Part shown: piece after piece, positions 21,436 through 30,312 of the stretch
Numbering within the stretch: the first letter of the stretch is position 1
Layout of the letters: the number at the start of each line of letters is the position of its first letter
Origin: an uncultured Mucilaginibacter sp.
Lineage (GTDB): Bacteria > Bacteroidota > Bacteroidia > Sphingobacteriales > Sphingobacteriaceae
NCBI GenBank assembly: GCA_903915155.1
Contig: CAIWRU010000122.1
Coordinates: 1 to 47,640, forward strand
Reading direction: 5' to 3'
Length of the DNA stretch: 47,640 nt
Position numbers and translations under genes: made by a program
The notes under the pieces: model-generated
The model's database searches: none
Told to the model about the DNA's origin: nothing
What the model saw: only the letters and a program-made list of their open reading frames with translations

Positions 21436-22266
21436 ATGAAAATTGATTCGCATCAACACTTCTGGAAGTTCGACCCCATCCGCGATAGCTGGATTGATGA
21501 ATCGATGGCAGTTATCCAGCGCGATTTTGGGCCGGATGATCTACAACCGCTATTGGCGAAAAACGGCATTGATGGCTGTGTTGCTGTGCAGGCCGATCAA
21601 TCGGAAGCAGAAACAGCATTTTTATTGGGTAACGCCAATGATTACGAGTTTATAAAAGGTGTTGTGGGCTGGGTTGACTTACGGTCGCCTGAAATTGATA
21701 GTCGGCTTAATTATTACAGTCAGTTTAAAAAACTGAAAGGCTTTCGTCACGTATTGCAGGGCGAAGCCGACCGCGCGCTGATGTTAACGCCGGCTTTTAT
21801 GAATGGTATTAGAGCATTGAGGAAACATGATTTTACGTATGATATACTCATCTACCCAGATCAGCTCAAATACGTCCCCGAATTTGTAAAAGCCTTCCCC
21901 GACCAGAAATTTGTAATTGACCATATTGCCAAGCCTGATATAAAAGCAGGGAAAATTGATGAGTGGGCGAAAGATATAAAAGCTTTAAAGGGATTTGATA
22001 ACCAATACTGCAAAGTATCGGGCATGGTTACCGAAGCCGACTGGAAAGGATGGAAACAAGAAGACTTTACCCCATACCTTAATGTTGTTTTTGAAACCTT
22101 CGGCCCAGAGCGCCTGATGTTTGGCTCCGATTGGCCGGTTTGCAACGTGGCAGGCGGGTATGATAAAGTGGTGAGTATTGTGAAAGATTATACCGCGAAA
22201 TTATCGGCTGATGAACAGGATGCGGTGTGGGGCAACACAGCCATTAACTTTTATAAGCTGGCTTAA
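21436..22266 (+). CDS. Amidohydrolase family protein, L-fucono-/sugar-lactonase-like
   Basis: 276 aa; MKIDSHQHFWKFDP, GFRHVLQGE, FVIDHIAKPDI, RLMFGSDWPVCNVAG. Confidence 0.9.
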   Translation: MKIDSHQHFWKFDPIRDSWIDESMAVIQRDFGPDDLQPLLAKNGIDGCVAVQADQSEAETAFLLGNANDYEFIKGVVGWVDLRSPEIDSRLNYYSQFKKLKGFRHVLQGEADRALMLTPAFMNGIRALRKHDFTYDILIYPDQLKYVPEFVKAFPDQKFVIDHIAKPDIKAGKIDEWAKDIKALKGFDNQYCKVSGMVTEADWKGWKQEDFTPYLNVVFETFGPERLMFGSDWPVCNVAGGYDKVVSIVKDYTAKLSADEQDAVWGNTAINFYKLA

Positions 22267-22280
22267 ATAATATTTTTATT

Positions 22281-22301
22281 ACATACATCCTAAATGTATG
22301 T
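22281..22301. promoter_or_regulatory. Inverted repeat ACATACAT-CCTAA-ATGTATGT upstream of the SASA gene; a TAnnTTTG match (TATATTTG) follows at 22321-22328
   Basis: Perfect 8-nt arms 20 bp before a -7-like element and about 100 bp before the start codon. Confidence 0.4.
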
Positions 22302-22396
22302 ACATAATCAAATATTCTAATATATTTGTTTCCATAAACTGTTGTAAACTTGCTTGCAGCGTTTTTTTGTTATAAACCATTAAATCGATTTACTGA

Positions 22397-23908
22397 ATGT
22401 TATTACGTAAGATCCTTTTTGGGTGTGTAATGCTTGTTGCGCTGTTGCAGGTTGCCTATGCAAGCAATCGCAGCGACACATCAAAGGCATTCAAAATAGC
22501 TGCGCTGCTGCAATCAAACATGGTTATCCAGCAAAATAAACCGTTAAAAATATGGGGTTTTGGCCCTGCCGGGGATAAAGTGACGGTGCAGGCGGATTGG
22601 TCGCCCAAGCCTGTTAGCGTACATATTAATGAGCTGGGCAATTGGATAGTATTGATGAAAGTTCCAAAGGCTGTTGCGGGTGATTTTACGCAGCATACCA
22701 TTACTGTCATCCATCAAAATGATACTACAAAACTTACCAATGTTTTAATAGGCGAGGTTTGGATATGCAGCGGGCAATCGAACATGGAGTTCCGCATTAA
22801 TAAAATACCGAACTGGAGCACCGGTATGTTAAACTGGGAACAGGAATCGGCCGCGGCAAATTATCCTAACATTCGTTTATTTAAGGTGGAGATGGGATTG
22901 GAATTTGCGCCTATGGCCGATTGTAAAGGAAGCTGGCAGGCCTGCACCCCAGCCACGGCTGGCGATTTTAGCGCAGTGGGCTATTTTTTTGGTCGCGAAC
23001 TTTATAATAAACTGAATATCCCGATAGGTTTGGTTGATGCCGCCATCCCTGCAACCGCCTGCCAGGCATTTACCGATATAAATATACTCAACGCCGATGA
23101 CGCATTAAAAACGGCTTTTGTCGACCCTTACACCAAAGGAATAGCCGAAATACAGGCCAAAAATGATAAAAGCACTACGTTAATCACTTTGAACTATCCC
23201 GGTTTGGTGTATAACAAAATGATATTCCCGCTAAAGAATTTATCGGTAGCCGGGTTTACCTGGTACCAGGGCGAATCGAACAAAACGGATACTTTGCTTT
23301 ATGCCAAACTCTGTACCGCTATGCTCAATGGCTGGCGCAAGGATTTCGCACAGGGCGACCTGCCTTTTTACTACGTGCAGGTAACGCCTTACAGCTGGTT
23401 TAAAGGAGATACCACCTGGGCCGATTATGCAAAATTCCGCGAGGAGCAGACGCGCATGCTGAAAGTAAAAAATACAGGTATGGCCATTACCATGGATGTT
23501 GGCGAACCGAATAATATCCACCCCTTAAATAAAAAGCCGGTCGGGGTAAGGCTGGCAAATATCGCGTTAGCAAAAACCTACCACTTACGCGGCATAGCTT
23601 ACCAGGGGCCGCAGTTTAAAGGGTTTAAAGTTGAAAGGGATACCGTACGTATTAGCTATCGATCAGAAAGTATTGCATCGGGATTAAAAACAAACGATGG
23701 TAAAACCCCAAAATATTTTTACATCGCGGCAGCAGATAAAAAATTCCACAGGGCCACGGCAAAAATAGTGGGCAGCAGCGTGGTGCTTTACGCGCCCGAA
23801 GTACATAAACCAATTGCTGTACGCTATGCGTTTACAAATTACCCGGTCACCAATTTTGAAAATGCGGCAGGTTTGCCTGCGGCACCGTTCAGGACTGATG
23901 ATTGGTAG
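22397..23908 (+). CDS. Sialate O-acetylesterase family (SASA/SGNH) secreted esterase
   Basis: 503 aa; signal peptide, VWICSGQSNMEFRI, GFTWYQGESNKT. Confidence 0.9.
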   Translation: MLLRKILFGCVMLVALLQVAYASNRSDTSKAFKIAALLQSNMVIQQNKPLKIWGFGPAGDKVTVQADWSPKPVSVHINELGNWIVLMKVPKAVAGDFTQHTITVIHQNDTTKLTNVLIGEVWICSGQSNMEFRINKIPNWSTGMLNWEQESAAANYPNIRLFKVEMGLEFAPMADCKGSWQACTPATAGDFSAVGYFFGRELYNKLNIPIGLVDAAIPATACQAFTDINILNADDALKTAFVDPYTKGIAEIQAKNDKSTTLITLNYPGLVYNKMIFPLKNLSVAGFTWYQGESNKTDTLLYAKLCTAMLNGWRKDFAQGDLPFYYVQVTPYSWFKGDTTWADYAKFREEQTRMLKVKNTGMAITMDVGEPNNIHPLNKKPVGVRLANIALAKTYHLRGIAYQGPQFKGFKVERDTVRISYRSESIASGLKTNDGKTPKYFYIAAADKKFHRATAKIVGSSVVLYAPEVHKPIAVRYAFTNYPVTNFENAAGLPAAPFRTDDW

Positions 23909-23927
23909 GAAATAAATTACCATAACC

Positions 23928-23956
23928 ATAGTGATGGGTTTTAAACCCATCGCTAT
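23928..23956. repeat. Palindromic intergenic element ATAGTGATGGGTTTTAAACCCATCGCTAT, copy 2
   Basis: Same 29-nt palindrome as 12028-12056 with one substitution; again shortly after a plus-strand stop codon. Confidence 0.9.
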
Positions 23957-23971
23957 ATATAAGATAAATCG

Positions 23972-26290
23972 ATGAAAAGAAAACTTTTATACACTACCAT
24001 CGGCCTATTGGCCTTAGCTTGTACAGCGAGCGCGCAAAAGTCGACACCTGTTGATTATGTAAACCCTTTCATAGGTGCCAGTACCGATGGTGGCACGGAC
24101 AACATGCAGCTGTTCCCCGGCAAAACTTATCCCGGCGCGGCCACGCCTTATGGCCTGGTGCAGCTTTGCCCCAATACGGTTGATGGCGGTGATAACGCCC
24201 CCGGCTACAGCTACGAGCAAACCAGCATGGAAGGCTTTTCATTTGCTACCATGAGCGGCACAGGCTGGTATGGCGATCTGGGTAATTTTTTGGTGATGCC
24301 AACTACGGGGCCCATGAAAACGCTGGGCGGTCGTATCGATCATCCCGGAGAGGGCTGGCGCTCGGCTTTTTCTAAAAAAAGCGAACAGGCATCGGCAGGC
24401 TATTATAGCGCTGTGCTGGATAGGTATAAAGTAAAGGCAGAGGTAACTGCTGCGCCACACAGCGGTATATTGCGTTTTACATTTCCCGCTAATCAGCATT
24501 CGCGCATACAAATTGATTTGGCAAGGCGCATTGGCGGCACATCGGTATTGCAATATGTTAAGGTGGTTAACGACCATACAATTGAGGGCTGGATGAAATG
24601 CACACCCGATGGCGGCGGCTGGGGCAACGGCGATGGTAAGGGGAATTACACCATGTATTTTTATGCGGAATTTAGCAAGCCGCTGAAAAATTTCGGCGTG
24701 TGGAGTGCAGATATCCCCGATGGCTGGGTGCGTAAACGCGATGAAGTGATCAGCGACCGCTATATTAAACAAATTGAAGATGCCGCAATTTATAAAGGAT
24801 TGAAAGAAAAAGAAGGCAAACATTTAGGCTTTTATTCAGAGTTTGCTACCAAAGCTAACGAGCAGGTGTTTTTAAAATCGGGTATATCATTTGTGAGCAT
24901 GGAAGGCGCGAAGGGCAACCTGAATGCCGAAATAAAAGACTGGAATTTTGATGGTATCCACCAAAAAGCGCGTGCTTTATGGAACAACCAGTTAAGTAAA
25001 ATTAACGTGCAGGGTGGCACAAAGGACGAAAAAACCATTTTCTACACCGCCATGTACCATACCATGCTCGATCCGCGCTCGGTGGAGGATGTTGACGGCA
25101 ATTATACCGGCGGCGATAACAAGATACACCAGGGCAAAGGCTTTACCAAACGCTCCATATTCAGCGGCTGGGATGTGTTCCGCAGCCAGGTGCCACTGCA
25201 AACCATCATCAACCCAACATTGGTTAATGACCTGGTGAACTCGCTGGTTACTTTAGCCGATGAAACCGGTAACCATTACCTGGAGCGCTGGGAGTTTTTA
25301 AACTCGTATAGTGGTTGTATGTTGGGCAATCCTGCATTGCCTGTTATTGCTGATGCTTACGCGAAAGGCATAAGAGGTTATGATATGGATAAAACCTACC
25401 AGTACGCGGTAAACACCTGCGAAAAATTTGGTAACGGCGACAGGGGCTACGCTCCCGAACCGCACAGCATATCAACCACGCTGGAATATGCTTATGATGA
25501 ATGGTGCCTTGCAAAATTATCGGCAGCTGTGGGTAACAGGGCTAATGAAACCAAATATTTAAAACGCTCCGAAGATTATAAAAATGTGTTCGATCCATCA
25601 GTGGGCTGGTTCAGGCCGCGCGCGGAAGATGGCTCATGGTTACCATGGCCAAAAGAAGGCAGGTTGAAGATAGAATATGGCACTATTGAAAGTAACCCTT
25701 ACCAGCAGGGATGGTTTGTGCCGCATGACATTCCGGGCATGATGCTAATTATGGGCGGTAAGGCGAAAGTAATTGCCGACCTGAACGATATGTTCGAGAA
25801 AACGCCCGATAACATGGTATGGAACAATTACTATAACCACGCAAACGAACCGGTGCATCATATCCCGTTTTTATTTAACCGCTTTGGCGCGCCGTGGCTC
25901 ACCCAGAAATGGAGCAGGGAGGTTTGCAAGCGTGCTTATCATAACAAGGTGTTTGGTTTGGTTGGGAATGAAGACGTAGGACAAATGTCGGCGTGGTATG
26001 TTTTGGCAGCCAGCGGTTTCCACCCGGTTTGCCCCGGCGATACAAGGTATGAGATCACCAGCCCGGTATTTGGCAAGGTAACTTACCGCCTCGATCCAAA
26101 GTATGCAAAAGGCAAAACATTTACAGTTATCGCGCAAAATAATTCGGACAAAAACGTGTATATCCAAAGCGCTACACTGAACGGTAAACCTTACAGGCAT
26201 TGCTTTATCGACTATAAGGATATTACCAACGGTGGTACACTGCAATTGGTAATGGGCAGCCAGCCTAATCATAATTGGGGTGTAAACTAA
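23972..26290 (+). CDS. GH92 family exo-alpha-mannosidase-type glycoside hydrolase (secreted)
   Basis: 772 aa; signal peptide, VNPFIGAS..GGTDNMQLFPG, NHANEPVHHIPFLFNRFGAPWLTQKW, GNEDVGQMSAWYVLAASGFHPVCPG. Confidence 0.93.
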   Translation: MKRKLLYTTIGLLALACTASAQKSTPVDYVNPFIGASTDGGTDNMQLFPGKTYPGAATPYGLVQLCPNTVDGGDNAPGYSYEQTSMEGFSFATMSGTGWYGDLGNFLVMPTTGPMKTLGGRIDHPGEGWRSAFSKKSEQASAGYYSAVLDRYKVKAEVTAAPHSGILRFTFPANQHSRIQIDLARRIGGTSVLQYVKVVNDHTIEGWMKCTPDGGGWGNGDGKGNYTMYFYAEFSKPLKNFGVWSADIPDGWVRKRDEVISDRYIKQIEDAAIYKGLKEKEGKHLGFYSEFATKANEQVFLKSGISFVSMEGAKGNLNAEIKDWNFDGIHQKARALWNNQLSKINVQGGTKDEKTIFYTAMYHTMLDPRSVEDVDGNYTGGDNKIHQGKGFTKRSIFSGWDVFRSQVPLQTIINPTLVNDLVNSLVTLADETGNHYLERWEFLNSYSGCMLGNPALPVIADAYAKGIRGYDMDKTYQYAVNTCEKFGNGDRGYAPEPHSISTTLEYAYDEWCLAKLSAAVGNRANETKYLKRSEDYKNVFDPSVGWFRPRAEDGSWLPWPKEGRLKIEYGTIESNPYQQGWFVPHDIPGMMLIMGGKAKVIADLNDMFEKTPDNMVWNNYYNHANEPVHHIPFLFNRFGAPWLTQKWSREVCKRAYHNKVFGLVGNEDVGQMSAWYVLAASGFHPVCPGDTRYEITSPVFGKVTYRLDPKYAKGKTFTVIAQNNSDKNVYIQSATLNGKPYRHCFIDYKDITNGGTLQLVMGSQPNHNWGVN

Positions 26291-26391
26291 TATTGATAAT
26301 TAATAATAGTAACCGAACAATAAAACCCTGTTGTAAAAGGTCAATCAAAGGAAGAAATAATTGTAGATTTATATAAATTATAAACCCAACT

Positions 26392-26534
26392 GTCATTTCG
26401 AACGATAGTGAGAACTATTTTCTCTTGAGCATCAGCGAAAAATCTTATACAACATGCTTGCGAGTTTGCATATTGTAGAAGATTTTTCGCTGATGCTCAA
26501 GAGAAAGTTTCTCCTCGTACCTCGTCGAAATGAC
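26392..26534. repeat. Long nested inverted repeat (GTCATTTCGA...TCGAAATGAC outer; TCTCTTGAGCATCAGCGAAAAATCTT inner)
   Basis: Inner perfect 26-nt arms 26421-26446 / 26479-26504; outer arms at 26392 and 26534. Confidence 0.93.
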
Positions 26535-26550
26535 AAATAAAATTGAGAAA

Positions 26551-27744
26551 ATGAACTATCAACCTAAAATAAAAATTGCCCTTTTAATTGTTGCCGCACT
26601 TTTTTTGGGCAGATGCCCGGCTATGGCGCAAACTAAAGCCAACACCGACCTTGAGCATTTGAAATATACTGTTGAAGAAGCACCCGACTGGACAAACCTG
26701 TTTATCCGTACCTCGGGCACAGGTTGGTTTGGGGCCGATGGCATCTACCTGCTTCCGGCTGATGGCGCGCGAAGCAAAGGTGGAAGAGTATCATCAAAAA
26801 ACATGTTCATTTTCAGCGATTCGATGGTGGGCGAAGTAAACGATGGCAAACTCGGCCCCAATAAAATGGTACACAATACCGTAGCATTATTAAATGGCGA
26901 CGAGCCTAAGAAAGAAAATATCGACTTTAAATGGGCGACAGGTGCCGACGGAAAGCCGGTATCCATGTTTATCCCCAATACGCCGTCGGTACAAAAAGGC
27001 GAATATTTTTGGCTTGGTGATGGCTTTTATAATACCGCTACGCAAAAAACTTACATATTCGGCTACCGCATGAAGACGCTTGACTCGAAGGATGATTGGT
27101 CGTTCAGGCAATTTGGCACCAGCCTTATTGTTTTGCCTAAAGGCAGCAAACCGCCTTTTAAAGATCAGCAACAAATAGAAACACCATTTTTTTATAAGAA
27201 TCATGGCAACGATGGCTGTTTTGGTCTGGGTATATTTGTTAACACGAAGGAGGCAGGCGCACCTGCACCTGACGGTTACGTATATGTGTATGGTGTGCGC
27301 GGGCATGGGAATATGATAGTTGCACGGGTACAACCGAAAGACTTTGAGCGCTTTACGGCGTGGCGCTATTGGGATGGCAGCACATGGAACACAGATATGG
27401 AAAAAGCATTGCCATTGATCGGAGGTGTATCGAACGAATTGAGTATAAGTCCGTTGCCTGATGGCCGGTACATATTGGTATACCTGAATGGTGGCATGGG
27501 ATCGGAGGTAGCCATGCGTATTGGGGCAAGCCCTGTAGGGCCGTTTGGTTCGGTGCATAAGCTGTATGAGGCTAAGGTAAGTAACCCTAAGTATTATACT
27601 TACAACGCAAAGGCGCATCCAAGCATATCAAAACCCGGCGAGCTGATCATCACCTACAATCAGAATTCGTATGATTTCACGAACCAGTTAAAGCTTAATC
27701 CGGTTTTATATCACCCTTATTTTTTAAGGATGAAGTTTGAATAG
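26551..27744 (+). CDS. Secreted DUF5005/DUF4185-like five-bladed beta-propeller protein (candidate GH183-like D-arabinanase)
   Basis: ORF track starts at 26530 but the first 7 codons overlap the repeat, and the Met at 26551 precedes a signal peptide (MNYQPKIKIALLIVAALFLGRCPAMAQT); GADGIYLLP...MFIFSDSMVG, VYVYGVRGHGNMIVARV, YNAKAHPSIS. Confidence 0.65.
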   Translation: MNYQPKIKIALLIVAALFLGRCPAMAQTKANTDLEHLKYTVEEAPDWTNLFIRTSGTGWFGADGIYLLPADGARSKGGRVSSKNMFIFSDSMVGEVNDGKLGPNKMVHNTVALLNGDEPKKENIDFKWATGADGKPVSMFIPNTPSVQKGEYFWLGDGFYNTATQKTYIFGYRMKTLDSKDDWSFRQFGTSLIVLPKGSKPPFKDQQQIETPFFYKNHGNDGCFGLGIFVNTKEAGAPAPDGYVYVYGVRGHGNMIVARVQPKDFERFTAWRYWDGSTWNTDMEKALPLIGGVSNELSISPLPDGRYILVYLNGGMGSEVAMRIGASPVGPFGSVHKLYEAKVSNPKYYTYNAKAHPSISKPGELIITYNQNSYDFTNQLKLNPVLYHPYFLRMKFE

Positions 27745-27795
27745 GGGTTGTGAAATGGGTTAATTTAATAAGAGAATTATTATAAAGAAGAAATA

Positions 27796-27924
27796 TTGCC
27801 GTTGGCTTCAGCCAACGGTGCAATAGCCGAAAGCAGGTTGGCTTTAGCCAAAAAGTGTGGTAATGTTTTGGCTAAAGCCGGATTTAATAATTTATAATTC
27901 TCCGTCGGCTGAAGCCAACGGCAA
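27796..27924. repeat. Nested inverted repeat, CCGTTGGCTTCAGCCAACGG family
   Basis: Outer TTGCCGTTGGCTTCAGCCAACGG / CCGTCGGCTGAAGCCAACGGCAA; inner GGCTTTAGCCAAAA / TTTTGGCTAAAGCC. Confidence 0.9.
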
Positions 27925-27967
27925 TGAAAACTTATTTGAATAATTTTAGAATAGGTCATGGCCAATT

Positions 27968-29281
27968 ATGAATAATTTGATGAATTCAAAAATATCGGTA
28001 CACAAAATAGTTTTTGTTGTATTGCTGGGCATCGCGTTCCCTGTTTTTTCAGATGCGCAGGGACTGAAGGTCGGCAACCCGGCAACCGACGGCTTTTCGC
28101 CCGAGAACCTGCATAGGATCGACAGCCTGTTCAACAGTTTTACCAAAGACCATAAAATAGCGGGTGTTTGCGCCCTCGTAGCCCGGCACGGGCATATCGA
28201 TTACTGGAACGCATCGGGCTACAGCGATATAAAGAACAACAAGCTGCTGCAAAAAACAGATATGTTTCGCATTGCATCGCAAACCAAGGCGGTTACCTGC
28301 GCGGCCATATTGATATTGTACCAGGAAGGCAAGCTGCTGCTCGACGATCCCATATCAAAATATATCCCCGAATTTAAAAATCCTGTAGTATTGAAGGATT
28401 TCAACGCTAAAGATTCGACTTACACTACCGAACCGGCAAAAAGGGAAATTACCATTCACGATCTGTTAACACATACTTCGGGCATATCATACCCGGTTAT
28501 CGGCACAAAAGAGGCTACCGCGATATATAGAAAAGCGAACCTGCCGGTAGGCTTTGAAACACGGCGTATAAAACTGGCCGATAAAATGAAGATACTGGGT
28601 AAAATGCCATTGGTGCTGCAGCCGGGATCGAACTACACCTACGGCTTAAACATGGATGTATTGGGCGATATTATAGAAATAGTGTCGCACCAAACGCTGG
28701 CCGATTTTTTCCGCTACAGGATATTTAAGCCACTTGGTATGAATGATACTTATTTTTATGTGCCGGCGGATAAACAGTCGCGCGTATCAAAAGTATTTAC
28801 AGCCGATAAGCAGGGTTTACAAACGCTTGAAAATACCACGAACGATACCAGCGGCATAAGCGTTGATTATCCCTTTGTTAAAAATGGCACTTACTTTTCT
28901 GGTGGCGCAGGTTTAACCTCAACAGCTTACGACTACTGCCTTTTTTTGCAGATGATGCATAACGGCGGCATACTGAATGGAAAGCGCATACTTAGTCCCA
29001 ATATAATTAGGTTGATGCGGATAAACCAGATAGGCGATATTACCGCCGGGTGGGGTCAAAACAAGGTCGGTTTCAGTTTTGAAGTAGTAACCGAAAAAGG
29101 CGCAGTGGATGCGCCGTGGCATGTGGGGACTAATATAGGCGGCGGTTTCTGGGGTTCAAGCTACTGGCTCGATCCGAAATCGGACCTGGTAGTGCAGATA
29201 TGGACACAAGGCGGCGGCTGGGCATACGGCGAGCTATTCAATAAATTCAGGGCGATGGTTTACGGCGCTTTAAACGAATAG
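27968..29281 (+). CDS. Serine hydrolase, class C beta-lactamase/esterase family (secreted)
   Basis: 437 aa; signal peptide (FPVFSDAQG), SQTK SxxK motif (MFRIASQTKAVT), YTYGLN YxN-like motif, HTSGISYP. Confidence 0.9.
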   Translation: MNNLMNSKISVHKIVFVVLLGIAFPVFSDAQGLKVGNPATDGFSPENLHRIDSLFNSFTKDHKIAGVCALVARHGHIDYWNASGYSDIKNNKLLQKTDMFRIASQTKAVTCAAILILYQEGKLLLDDPISKYIPEFKNPVVLKDFNAKDSTYTTEPAKREITIHDLLTHTSGISYPVIGTKEATAIYRKANLPVGFETRRIKLADKMKILGKMPLVLQPGSNYTYGLNMDVLGDIIEIVSHQTLADFFRYRIFKPLGMNDTYFYVPADKQSRVSKVFTADKQGLQTLENTTNDTSGISVDYPFVKNGTYFSGGAGLTSTAYDYCLFLQMMHNGGILNGKRILSPNIIRLMRINQIGDITAGWGQNKVGFSFEVVTEKGAVDAPWHVGTNIGGGFWGSSYWLDPKSDLVVQIWTQGGGWAYGELFNKFRAMVYGALNE

Positions 29282-29286
29282 ATGAA

Positions 29287-30312
29287 ATGAGCGGCCCATC
29301 TCAAATAGTAACTATCAGCAATAGCGCAGCCTTGGTTTCGGTGGATCTGCAGGGCGGGGCCATTGTTGATTTTCATTTACATAGGGGCGGTATCAATCCG
29401 TTGACTTTTAGACGAAAAGCTTATAATTTCCAGGGGCATTTTCTTTGTTTAGGAAGGTGGGGTGAACCATCTCGGGGTGAAGCGGCGGCTGGTATACCTG
29501 CACATGGTGAAGCTGTTACGCAACATTGGACTCTGCAACCGTCTGCCTTGAAAAATGAGATACTGATGGATGTCACCACGCCACTGGAAGGTCTGCATGT
29601 GGAACGACTAATAGTAATGGATGAGGAAAATGCTGTATTTTTTGTAAAAGAAGATATTACCAATACAAATCCTTTGGGCAGACTTTTTAACGTTGTACAG
29701 CATCCAACAATAGGAAAGCCATTTTTATCGTGGGAAACCATAGTAAACTGTAATGCTGATAAGGGATTTAATTATAAATTGAGCAAAAAGCCGGCTAAAT
29801 ATGCTTCGCAATGGCCAATGGGTGTTATGGAAGATGGGGACGTTATGAATGTTTCTATAATTGATAAACCCCATAGTTCAGTATTTTCTTACAATATAAA
29901 AAAAAGTGCGACTCACGGTTGGCTAACTGCATTTTCACCAGAACACAGTTTAATTATCGGCTATTTATGGCGAAGGGTTGATTATCCCTGGATAAGCTTA
30001 TGGCAGGATTTTGGCGATATAGGGGTAAGGTACAAAGGTTTAGAATTTGGCACAACCGGTATGCATAAACCCTATAAAGAAATTATTAAAGAAGGCAATC
30101 ACCGCGTATTTGGCGAGGATAGCTATAAATATATCGACGCTGGCGAAACGCAAAGCCGCAGCTATTTGGCATTTATGAGCAAAGCGCCTGACGGATTTAC
30201 CGGGGCCGGGGATGTGAATTTTGAGGATGATAAGCTCCTGATAACTGATACCACAACCGGCAAACAAATAACAATTCAAACTACATTAAAAGCTGATGGA
30301 ATTTCAAAATAA
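29287..30312 (+). CDS. Mutarotase-like / DUF4380-type carbohydrate-binding protein
   Basis: 341 aa, no signal peptide; overall aldose-epimerase-like pattern (GGAIVDFHLH, LSWETIVNC, FGTTGMHKPYKE); overlaps the next start by 17 bp. Confidence 0.6.
   Translation: MSGPSQIVTISNSAALVSVDLQGGAIVDFHLHRGGINPLTFRRKAYNFQGHFLCLGRWGEPSRGEAAAGIPAHGEAVTQHWTLQPSALKNEILMDVTTPLEGLHVERLIVMDEENAVFFVKEDITNTNPLGRLFNVVQHPTIGKPFLSWETIVNCNADKGFNYKLSKKPAKYASQWPMGVMEDGDVMNVSIIDKPHSSVFSYNIKKSATHGWLTAFSPEHSLIIGYLWRRVDYPWISLWQDFGDIGVRYKGLEFGTTGMHKPYKEIIKEGNHRVFGEDSYKYIDAGETQSRSYLAFMSKAPDGFTGAGDVNFEDDKLLITDTTTGKQITIQTTLKADGISK

Noticed and set aside
19200-22266. Dedicated L-fucose catabolism as the only explanation
   Set aside because: FucP-, fucose-DH- and fuconolactonase-like genes fit it, but no alpha-L-fucosidase is visible and KdaD/KGSADH-like enzymes fit a pentose better; retained as the main alternative hypothesis
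24239-24823. 194-aa minus-strand ORF opposite GH92
   Set aside because: Fully contained antisense to a strong GH92 CDS
26890-27618. 242-aa minus-strand ORF opposite the DUF5005-like gene
   Set aside because: Antisense shadow ORF with Cys/His/Arg-rich implausible composition; the plus-strand gene has a signal peptide and motifs
27968-29281. Antibiotic-resistance beta-lactamase
   Set aside because: Serine hydrolases of this family are mostly esterases/peptidases; genomic context is carbohydrate catabolism
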